Assembly: GCF_004114955.1 (NCBI RefSeq)
Contig: NZ_CP030053.1
Coordinates: 3,720,001 to 3,784,000 of the forward strand
Direction: 5' to 3'
DNA from: Bradyrhizobium guangzhouense
Lineage (GTDB): Bacteria > Pseudomonadota > Alphaproteobacteria > Rhizobiales > Xanthobacteraceae
DNA: 64,000 nt
Each line of letters begins with the position of its first letter. Positions within the stretch are counted from its first letter, which is position 1. The position numbers and the translations under genes are program-made. The notes below the pieces were generated by a model that was given only the letters and a program-made list of their open reading frames with translations, was not told the DNA's origin and ran no database searches. Shown in pieces: positions 38,401 through 44,239 of this stretch.

Positions 38401-38475
38401 GCCGATCAACAGGAGCACGCCAAGGGCGACGAACAGCCGCTGAGACAGCGCAAAAGCGACAAGGCGTTCGAGCAC
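35398..38475 (-). CDS. Heavy-metal efflux RND pump (CzcA/CusA family)
   Basis: 1025 residues, normal for the HME-RND subfamily. The family start PIDAFPDVSPVQVKV, twelve transmembrane segments and two large periplasmic loops are visible. Transmembrane helix 4 has LGGLAIAIGMLIDALVVVVEN, closer to the Cus/HME4-like signature than to CzcA's DFG motif, so the exported metal cannot be fixed. It uses the proton gradient to move metal ions out of the periplasm or cytoplasm. It overlaps the adaptor gene by one base and the DUF3240 gene by four. An outer-membrane channel gene of CzcC type is not present. Confidence 0.95.
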   Translation of the reverse strand: MLERLVAFALSQRLFVALGVLLLIGAGLVMLPSLPIDAFPDVSPVQVKVIMKAPGLTPEEVEQRVTVPIELELLGLPNKKILRSTTKYALADVTVDFEDGTDIYWARNQVSERLANITRDLPEGVAGGLAPITSPLGEMFMFTIESAELSLAERRSLLDWVIRPALRTVPGVADVNALGGYVRAFEIVPLSDALAARGISYEMFRRAIETNSRNDGAGRVNQGEDSALVRIEGSIRTIDDIRQIVVDTKDGVPIRVKDIARVQLGALTRYGAVTADGHGETVEGLVLGLRGANARQLVADVQARLDEIKQSLPQSVSIQVFYDRGRLVDRAVGTVIRALGEATVLVVVLLLLFLGNWRASLVIALSLPLAIMIALIVMRIVGMSANLMSLGGLAIAIGMLIDALVVVVENVVGNLSKESQGKAAPLVHIIYRSVSEVLQPVASGVLIIMIVFVPLLTLEGLEGKLFIPVALAIIFALAGSLLLALTVIPVATSFLLKSTSHHEPWLIRIASRLYAPALAWALNNERKVIIAAVAALVAAGYAYTQLGKTFMPTMDEGDIIVSVEALPSINLDEMIAINARLQSAILAKVPDVKSIVARTGSDELGLDPMGPNQTDTFLVLKPAEERKAIDKSALIEELRQVLGNFPGLSLSFTQPIDMRVQEMISGVRGDVAVKIFGPDIAKLNEIASKLSAILAGIDGAEDVYTTLNEGAQYYTVAVNRMEAGRLGLTVDAISTSLRTQIEGRTIGTVLEEGRRTPILVRGSETTREAPTLLASLPLTLASGQHVALSQVARIQRVDGPVVVNRENGNRMSVVRANVRGRDMVGFVEAARQKVAAELPLPGGYRLTWGGQFENQQRAAARLSIVVPVAIGLIFVLLFTTFGSIRQALLVLVNIPFAVIGGVFALVLTGEYLSVPASVGFIALLGIAVLNGVVLVSYFNQLRAHGVPEGRIVVDGAMRRLRPVLMTASITALGLIPLLFATGPGSEIQRPLAIVVIGGLLSSTALTLILLPILYRRFGGIMKEPK

Positions 38476-39599
38476 TAGCCTGCTCCCAGCTTCAGCAGGA
38501 TACCGCGGAGCGCGGAGATGCCGCTGACGGCTACCTCGTCGTCGTTCGAGATGGCGCCGGAGACCACGACATGGTCTTGGTCCTCTTCAAGCAGCGTGAC
38601 CGGCACCAGGCGGAAGCCGCCCTGCACTGCCACGAATACGGAAGCTTGCTCGCCGCGGCGGAATATCGCGCTGTAAGGGAGTTCCCAGGCGTTCTCCCGT
38701 TTGGAGGCAAAGGAGATGCGAGCAGCAGCCGTTTGACCCGGCCGCAAATCGCCCGAATTGGGTACTTCGGCACGGACCAGCACCGTTTGCGTCGCCGCAT
38801 CGGCCGTCTCGGAAACCAGCATCACCTGGCCCGGAGTTTCGTAACCATCGACCTCCACCTTTGCGCCTTGTCGAATGGCTTTGATGTTCAATGCCGGAAC
38901 CGCGATCTCGACCCATAGCGGAGAAAGTTGTGCGAGCTTGATCAGTGGCGCCGATTGCTCCACGCGTTGGCCAGGAGAAACGGCAATATCTATGACAGTC
39001 GCCGGCCGCGGAGCGGCAACCGTAAGAGTCGCGCTGATCGCCGCCTCGCTGGTCAGTTTTGCGATGGTCTCATCCGAGAGGCCGCTGAGACGAAGCATCT
39101 GACGGCGCTCTGCTACCGCAATGCTCGCTTGCCGTGCCTCGGCCTGGCTCGCCTCGAGAACGCGCTGCGCGACCGCGTTCCCTTGAAATAGCTGAGTGTT
39201 GCGGTTGAGCTGCTGAGCCGCCAGGACGTCCTGCGCAACGGCATGCAGATAGTCGCGCTGCTGCGACACGAAGCCCGGGCTCTCCATCAAAGCGAGCGGC
39301 TGCCCAGCCGTGACGCGGTCACCTCGCGCCACTGAAAGGTTGATGACCATGCCAGCCACAGGAGCGCTAACGACCCACATTTGCGGCGTCGGGACGACGA
39401 TCTGTGCCGGATAAGGCAGTGTCTTGTCGGTTGGACTGGCGACGGGACGAACGACGCGAATCCCAAGGCTCGTTGCCTGCTCAGGGCTGAGTTTCACTCC
39501 ATCCTCGGCCATGGATATGGATGGCAAATTCAGGAACGCCGTGGCCATCAGGATGCGAGCCCCGTTCCTCCACGAGAGCATCAGTGAATTCAGATGCAT
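38475..39599 (-). CDS. Efflux RND periplasmic adaptor (CusB/CzcB family)
   Basis: 374 residues. A signal peptide is likely (about 1-31, ...SISMAED). The mature part has the first lipoyl half (VVSAPVAGMVINLSVARGDRVTAGQPL, about 77-103), a helical hairpin (about 115-170), the second lipoyl half (APRPATVIDIAVSPGQRVEQ, about 195-214) and a beta-barrel/MP domain. It has no N-terminal metal-binding extension. It bridges the RND pump to an outer-membrane channel. It starts the operon, and a perfect FixK/FNR-type box lies 80 nt upstream of its ATG, so low-oxygen induction is likely. Confidence 0.9.
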   Translation of the reverse strand: MHLNSLMLSWRNGARILMATAFLNLPSISMAEDGVKLSPEQATSLGIRVVRPVASPTDKTLPYPAQIVVPTPQMWVVSAPVAGMVINLSVARGDRVTAGQPLALMESPGFVSQQRDYLHAVAQDVLAAQQLNRNTQLFQGNAVAQRVLEASQAEARQASIAVAERRQMLRLSGLSDETIAKLTSEAAISATLTVAAPRPATVIDIAVSPGQRVEQSAPLIKLAQLSPLWVEIAVPALNIKAIRQGAKVEVDGYETPGQVMLVSETADAATQTVLVRAEVPNSGDLRPGQTAAARISFASKRENAWELPYSAIFRRGEQASVFVAVQGGFRLVPVTLLEEDQDHVVVSGAISNDDEVAVSGISALRGILLKLGAG

Positions 39600-39679
39600 T
39601 GCGAAAATCCCATCGTGGCGACCGAGACCGGAGAATTGGCCTTTCCGGCGAACTGTTCTCCGATCTGCCTGTCTGAGGG

Positions 39680-39693
39680 TTGATCTTCATCAA
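39680..39693. promoter_or_regulatory. FixK/FNR-type box (TTGATCTTCATCAA)
   Basis: Perfect TTGAT-N4-ATCAA dyad, 80 nt upstream of the RND adaptor gene on the minus strand and 103 nt upstream of the small plus-strand gene at 39797. Confidence 0.8.
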
Positions 39694-39796
39694 GTGCGCC
39701 GCCAGTCGCGGCCTGATCAATAAGACACCCCCGCTGACGGGACGCTGTTGGACATTGTCAGCGAATTGTAAGGTCAAATCGGCATAAAGACTGACT

Positions 39797-40021
39797 ATGA
39801 AACCGAAGTGGTACATCTCCTTCGAACCGGCCGCCCCCGGAAAGGACCGAATTTACCGGCGCGAGACCAAGACCTTTCTTACGGAAGCCGAGGCCAAGGC
39901 ATTTGCACGAATGATCCTCGAACGCGCCCTGCGCATTTCCGCCGGGACAATAAATCCCGCTCAGCCGAAGCGAGTGATTGGATCTCCGCGCGAGCTTTCT
40001 GAGTGGCTTTCACGGACTTAA
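39797..40021 (+). CDS. Small conserved hypothetical protein
   Basis: 74 residues starting MKPKWYISFEPAAPGKDRIY. Basic and soluble, without signal peptide. The KTFLTEAEAKAFARMI segment is amphipathic helix. Such KWYISFEP proteins are common in Bradyrhizobium and relatives but have no known function. It lies between the FixK-type box and the two-component operon and is convergent with the sensor kinase (29-nt gap). Confidence 0.65.
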   Translation: MKPKWYISFEPAAPGKDRIYRRETKTFLTEAEAKAFARMILERALRISAGTINPAQPKRVIGSPRELSEWLSRT

Positions 40022-40050
40022 TCAGAATGCTGGTGCCGGCATCTGCGGCG

Positions 40051-41466
40051 TCAGGCGTTCTGCGGCGAAGGCAATGACGCGTTCGATTCTTTCGAAGAAC
40101 TCGATAGCCGGGCCGCCGCAGATTTCGGACCGATTGTCGCCTTCAGCCCACCGAGCTCCGACTTCGAGAGTTCCAGTCCCCACTCGTACGCGTCCAGAAC
40201 GTCCTGAACGATGGCAAGCCCCAGACCCGCAGCTCCTCCGCGCTCGTCGAGGCGAGTGCCGCGCGCGATCACGCGCGACAGGTGGGTTGGTTCAATGCCT
40301 TCGCCGTCGTCTCCGACAGCGAGGGACGGCCGATTGTGATCGGCGGCAATGCGGACGCATCCTGCCGCATGGCGGGCAGCGTTCTCGATCAGATTACCGA
40401 GGATTTCCGCAAGGTCGGTCCTATCCAGCGGCAGACAAAGATCATCGGCGACGAGGTTCTCGAATCTGACTCGCGCACCCTCGGGCGTGCGGGACACAGT
40501 CGCGATGATGGACCCCACGAGCGGTTTCACGGCAACGGATGTCGCTACGCCGCCTCTGGCGCGCCCACGAACCCTGGCGCGGGCAAGTTCGCGGTCGACG
40601 TGGCGCCCCATGGCTTCGCCAACGGCCTCGATATCCTTGGCGATATCATGCTCGCCCCGCTCCCGGAGGCGCGACGAATCGGCCGCGAGGGCCGCCAGCG
40701 GCGTCTTGAGGCCGTGCGCGAGGTCCGCTGCGCGACCGCGGGATCGTTCGATTTCGGTGTCCTGCGCATCGATGAGCGCGTTGACTTCTTCGACCAGAGG
40801 ATGGACTTCGGTCGGGACCGAGGAAGGCAGGTGGCGAATTCGCCCTGCTCTGATATCGGCTACTCCGCGATGCAGTGCGATCAGCGGATGCAAGCCGACA
40901 CCAACCTGGACCCAGGTCGCAAGGGCCAGGACACAACCGAGAAGAGCGAGCGCAATCGAGAGATCCTTGGCGAACGCGGAGCTTGCCTCCGAAACCCTCG
41001 CCAGATCCTCTGCGACGGCAAGGCGGATGGTCACGGGCTTGCCGCCTGCGGAAAGCGTAATGGCTCGCTCGGCCACCAGCACGCGCTGACCATCAGGTCC
41101 TGCCGCTTCGTGCTGGTGCGTTTCGCCGGGCGCGAGCCGATCCGCCGGGAGCGCCATGGCGGAATCCCACAGCGAGCGTGAGCGCAGCAACTGCCCGTGA
41201 TCATCGCCAACCTGCCAGTAAAGTCCGGAAAGAGGATCCGCGAACCGCGGATCGACTGGGGTCTGCGTCAAAACCAGCTTGCCTTGGGAATTGACGTCGA
41301 TATTGGCGAGAAGCTGCTTCAGATGGACGTCGAGATCCTGGGCCAGGGTGCGCGAGACATGACGCTCGAAAACGACGACCAGCGCGACGCCGGCGATCCC
41401 GAGCGCGATCAGGATCGCGACAATGCCGCCGGCGACAAGCCGCAGTCTGAGCGAATGCCGGCTCAT
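40051..41466 (-). CDS. Sensor histidine kinase (PhoQ/QseC-like)
   Basis: 471 residues. Two transmembrane helices (about 8-32 and 170-190) bracket a periplasmic sensor domain of about 135 residues. A HAMP-like linker leads to HisKA with His251 in DLAHGLKTPLAAL. The HATPase domain has NLIENAARHA, GDDGEGI and GLGLAIVQ motifs (about 355-440). The gene overlaps the response regulator by 4 nt, so the two form a cognate pair. Its signal may be redox or metals, judging by the PepSY and cytochrome b genes nearby; this is inference. Confidence 0.93.
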   Translation of the reverse strand: MSRHSLRLRLVAGGIVAILIALGIAGVALVVVFERHVSRTLAQDLDVHLKQLLANIDVNSQGKLVLTQTPVDPRFADPLSGLYWQVGDDHGQLLRSRSLWDSAMALPADRLAPGETHQHEAAGPDGQRVLVAERAITLSAGGKPVTIRLAVAEDLARVSEASSAFAKDLSIALALLGCVLALATWVQVGVGLHPLIALHRGVADIRAGRIRHLPSSVPTEVHPLVEEVNALIDAQDTEIERSRGRAADLAHGLKTPLAALAADSSRLRERGEHDIAKDIEAVGEAMGRHVDRELARARVRGRARGGVATSVAVKPLVGSIIATVSRTPEGARVRFENLVADDLCLPLDRTDLAEILGNLIENAARHAAGCVRIAADHNRPSLAVGDDGEGIEPTHLSRVIARGTRLDERGGAAGLGLAIVQDVLDAYEWGLELSKSELGGLKATIGPKSAAARLSSSSKESNASLPSPQNA

Positions 41467-42131
41467 TCGGGGGCCCCGTGCATCAGATAGCCGAACCCAC
41501 GCCGCGTCTCGATCGCATCCGCGCCCAGCTTCTTGCGTACGCGGCCGACCAGCACCTCGAGCGTGTTTGAATCGTGCTCTTCGCCGTGGCCATAGACATT
41601 TTCATCGATCTCCTGCGGCGAGACGACTCGACCTCGATTGCGGAGAAGATGGGCGACTAATCTGTATTCGAGCGGCGAAAGCGTGATCGGCACGCCGCGA
41701 CGGGTCACCTTCATCTGTCGCTCGTCGAGCGTGATCTCTCCAGCGGTCATGACCGAGGAGCCGTGCCCCACCGATCGCCGCACGATGGACCGCAGCCGCG
41801 CCAGCAACTCCTCCATCCGGAATGGCTTCGGCAAGTAGTCATCCCCACCCGCATCGATGCCATCCACCCGCTCCGCCCAGCTCCCGCGCGCGGTGAGAAT
41901 GAGAACGGGCAAGTTGCGCCCATTGGCGCGCCAGCGCTTCAGGACCGCGAGTCCGTCCATCCCGGGCAGGCCGAGATCGAGAATGACGGCTCCGTAGTCC
42001 TCGGTATCGCCGAGAAACCAGGCGTCCTCGCCGTTCGCGACCGTTTCGACCACGTAGCCGGATGCTTCGAGCGTGCGCGCGACGTCCGATGCAATCCGCG
42101 GGTCGTCCTCGACAACAAGCACGCGCATCAC
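41463..42131 (-). CDS. OmpR/PhoP-family response regulator
   Basis: 222 residues. The receiver domain has the acidic pair in VEDDPRI, phospho-acceptor Asp52 in ILDLGLPGMDG and the lysine in YLPKPF (about 101). A winged-helix DNA-binding domain occupies about 125-220, with SPLEYRLVAHLL and RKKLGADAIETRRGFGYLM. It overlaps the kinase gene and the upstream PepSY gene by 4 nt each, giving a three-gene operon. Its probable binding site is the pair of CTGAC repeats at 42486-42501 in the divergent promoter. Confidence 0.95.
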   Translation of the reverse strand: MMRVLVVEDDPRIASDVARTLEASGYVVETVANGEDAWFLGDTEDYGAVILDLGLPGMDGLAVLKRWRANGRNLPVLILTARGSWAERVDGIDAGGDDYLPKPFRMEELLARLRSIVRRSVGHGSSVMTAGEITLDERQMKVTRRGVPITLSPLEYRLVAHLLRNRGRVVSPQEIDENVYGHGEEHDSNTLEVLVGRVRKKLGADAIETRRGFGYLMHGAPE

Positions 42132-42457
42132 CTCTCCTGGGTCCGTTCGACTTCGCCACTCCTGGCGTCGACGTGGATTTCGAACAGGCGCCCGTGGTCG
42201 TCCACGACACGCAGCTCGTACATCCAGGCGCCGGCTTCGCGTTCGAGCTTCACACCGACGACTTCGCCCGGAAGCTTCCGCTTCACTACATTGAGGATGT
42301 CGGCGAACGGCCGGATCTCGCCGGCCTCGACGGCCCGCCGTGCATCATCGTGATCGCGCGCAACGGACGGCACACCGCTGCTTGCGGCCACAAGGGCAGC
42401 CGCAAGGATCAGGGTACGAATTCGGCGCAGTCCTGAACACATGAAGAAGCTTGTCAT
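42128..42457 (-). CDS. Secreted PepSY-domain protein of the two-component operon
   Basis: About 109 residues from the ATG at 42457; an ATG at 42442 or an extension to 42484 are alternatives. A signal peptide (ending around ...GVPSVA) is followed by a PepSY domain: ILNVVKRKLPGEVVGVKLERE and the paired WMYELRVVDDHGRLFEIHVDA block. Such proteins are often encoded in front of PhoPQ-like systems together with cytochrome b, and may modulate the kinase or an electron-transfer partner in the periplasm. Confidence 0.85.
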   Translation of the reverse strand: MTSFFMCSGLRRIRTLILAAALVAASSGVPSVARDHDDARRAVEAGEIRPFADILNVVKRKLPGEVVGVKLEREAGAWMYELRVVDDHGRLFEIHVDARSGEVERTQER

Positions 42458-42485
42458 CCCGAAGATATGGATACCAGAGATCACC

Positions 42486-42501
42486 TGACAAATAGCTGAC
42501 C
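42486..42501. promoter_or_regulatory. Candidate response-regulator direct repeats (CTGAC-N6-CTGAC)
   Basis: Two CTGAC units 11 nt apart lie in the 130-bp divergent promoter between the two PepSY genes. An 11-nt period is usual for OmpR/PhoP-family dimers, and the regulator gene is adjacent. Confidence 0.4.
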
Positions 42502-42588
42502 CGGCTCAACAGGCGTCGGTCAGGCCGCTTCTGGCAGGTTGCCGCATCGCCGGCGCATGGTGCGGCCGGCCACCGTCAGGAGATACCT

Positions 42589-42861
42589 ATGCGCAAGGTC
42601 GCCATTCTTACCGTTGCCGCCGTGACGCTCGGGGCGGCGTCCGCCCAGGCCGGCAGCTTCGGCAAACCGTGCACGTCCGCTCCCGAGGCCCAGTGGCTGC
42701 CGATGGCTCAATTGCAGGCCAAGGTCGAGGCCCAAGGCTACAAGGTCCAAAAGGCCAAACTCAAGAACGCCTGCGGCGAGCTCTATACGCTCGACAAAAA
42801 CGGCAATCGCGTGGAGCTGTTCGTCGACCCGACCAACGGCCAGATCATCGGCCAGATGTGA
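42589..42861 (+). CDS. Secreted PepSY-domain protein
   Basis: 90 residues. A signal peptide (about 1-21, ...ASAQA) is followed by a short PepSY domain: WLPMAQLQAKVEAQGYKVQK and LYTLDKNGNRVELFVDPTNG. Two cysteines (in GKPCTSA and KNACGEL) may form a disulfide. AGGAG lies 7 nt before the ATG. It is 10 nt upstream of the cytochrome b gene and divergent from the two-component operon; PepSY plus cytochrome b pairs are proposed to be membrane redox modules. Confidence 0.87.
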   Translation: MRKVAILTVAAVTLGAASAQAGSFGKPCTSAPEAQWLPMAQLQAKVEAQGYKVQKAKLKNACGELYTLDKNGNRVELFVDPTNGQIIGQM

Positions 42862-42871
42862 CGGTCCGCAA

Positions 42872-43438
42872 ATGAGAACCGTGAGCAACGGGATCGGAGC
42901 CGGCGGCGTGAGGCCGCCGGCCATGGTCAAGGTCTGGGATCCGTTCGTCCGGATCTTCCACTGGTCGCTGGCTTGCCTGTTCGTCCTGGCCTACGCCACC
43001 GGCGATGAGATCGCGCGGGTGCACATCGCTGCCGGCTACGCCATCGCCGGCCTCCTCGCGATCCGCATCATCTGGGGCTTTGTCGGCCCGCGACATGCGC
43101 GCTTTTCGAAATTCGTTCGTCCGCCACGCGAGGTGCTCGCCTATCTTCGCGACCTCGCCCTGCTCAGGGCTCCCCGCTACATCGGACATAACCCCGCCGG
43201 TGGTGCCATGATCCTGGCCCTCATGATCGCGCTGGCCGGCACCTGTGCGACAGGCTACATGATGACGACGGATGCCTATTGGGGCTCGAAACTGATCGAA
43301 CACGTTCACGAATTCCTGGCCAACCTGAACGTCGGCCTGGTCGTGGCGCATGTCCTCGGCGTGGTGATCGCAAGCTTCGAGCATCGCGAGAACCTGGTCG
43401 CGTCCATGATCTCCGGCCGCAAGAGAGCTGCCGACTAG
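42872..43438 (+). CDS. Cytochrome b/b561-type membrane protein
   Basis: 188 residues with four hydrophobic helices. Candidate heme ligands are His30 (IFHWS), His51 (VHIAAG) and the C-terminal histidines in EHVHEF and VVAHVLG (about 143-162), the pattern of di-heme cytochrome b561/Ni-hydrogenase b-type subunits. It would carry electrons across the inner membrane, perhaps to the PepSY protein encoded 10 nt upstream. The start may also be ATG 42923, since the first 17 residues are not conserved-looking. Confidence 0.88.
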   Translation: MRTVSNGIGAGGVRPPAMVKVWDPFVRIFHWSLACLFVLAYATGDEIARVHIAAGYAIAGLLAIRIIWGFVGPRHARFSKFVRPPREVLAYLRDLALLRAPRYIGHNPAGGAMILALMIALAGTCATGYMMTTDAYWGSKLIEHVHEFLANLNVGLVVAHVLGVVIASFEHRENLVASMISGRKRAAD

Positions 43439-43477
43439 GCACTCTCTTCAAACCCAAACCACTACCAGGAGCGTCCT

Positions 43478-44173
43478 GTGCCAGCCACCCCTCATATCGA
43501 GAAGCACTTCACTGCCTCCGAAAGCGTCCGTGACGTCGTGATCGGCATGGCCGACGGACTGACGGTGCCGTTTGCGCTGGCGGCCGGCCTTTCCGCGGCC
43601 GTCACCAGCACCGACGTGATTGTCACCGCAGGATTGGCCGAGGTCGTCGCCGGCGCGATCGCCATGGGACTTGGCGGGTATCTCGCCGCGCGTACAGACG
43701 CCGAGCACTACGCCGCGGAAGAACAGCGCGAGCACCATGAGATCGATCAGCTTCGCGAGCGGGAGATCCAGGAGGTGGAGCAGATCTTCCGGGAATACGG
43801 CCTCGAAGGAGATGCGCTCAAATCGGTCGTCGGCGCGGTTTCGGCGAACCGTCAGCGATGGGTCGATTTCATGATGCGCTTCGAACTGGGATTGGAGCGT
43901 CCCGACCCGAAGCGCGCGCCGATCAGCGCCGCGACGATTGGAGGCTCATATGTGGTCGGCGGCCTGATTCCGCTCGTGCCCTACATGTTCACCCACAACA
44001 TCGGAACGGCCCTGCAGATCTCGGTCGCCGCGACTGGCGTCGCCCTGCTCTGCTTTGGGGCCGTCAAAGGCCAATTCACGGGCGTCAACAAGGTCAAGTC
44101 GGCGCTGCAAACGCTGCTGGTAGGCGGATTGGCCGCCGGAGCGGCGTTTTGGCTCGCGCATCTGTTCGGATAG
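43478..44173 (+). CDS. VIT1/CCC1 family iron/manganese transporter
   Basis: 231 residues. The first helix pair has DVVIGMADGLTVPFALAAGLS (about 19-39), the family signature. It is followed by TAGLAEVVAGAIAMGLGGYLA, a cytoplasmic glutamate-rich loop (about 80-110, a likely metal-binding cap) and three C-terminal helices. The family exports or stores Fe2+/Mn2+. The start is GTG with CCAGGAG 6 nt upstream. It follows the cytochrome b gene by 40 nt and converges with the P-type ATPase operon. Confidence 0.92.
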   Translation: MPATPHIEKHFTASESVRDVVIGMADGLTVPFALAAGLSAAVTSTDVIVTAGLAEVVAGAIAMGLGGYLAARTDAEHYAAEEQREHHEIDQLREREIQEVEQIFREYGLEGDALKSVVGAVSANRQRWVDFMMRFELGLERPDPKRAPISAATIGGSYVVGGLIPLVPYMFTHNIGTALQISVAATGVALLCFGAVKGQFTGVNKVKSALQTLLVGGLAAGAAFWLAHLFG

Positions 44174-44239
44174 CTTAGTAGCGATCTTCACCTCAACATC
44201 GCGGCCGTTGCTGCCTTGCGACTCATAGCTCCCTCCTCG

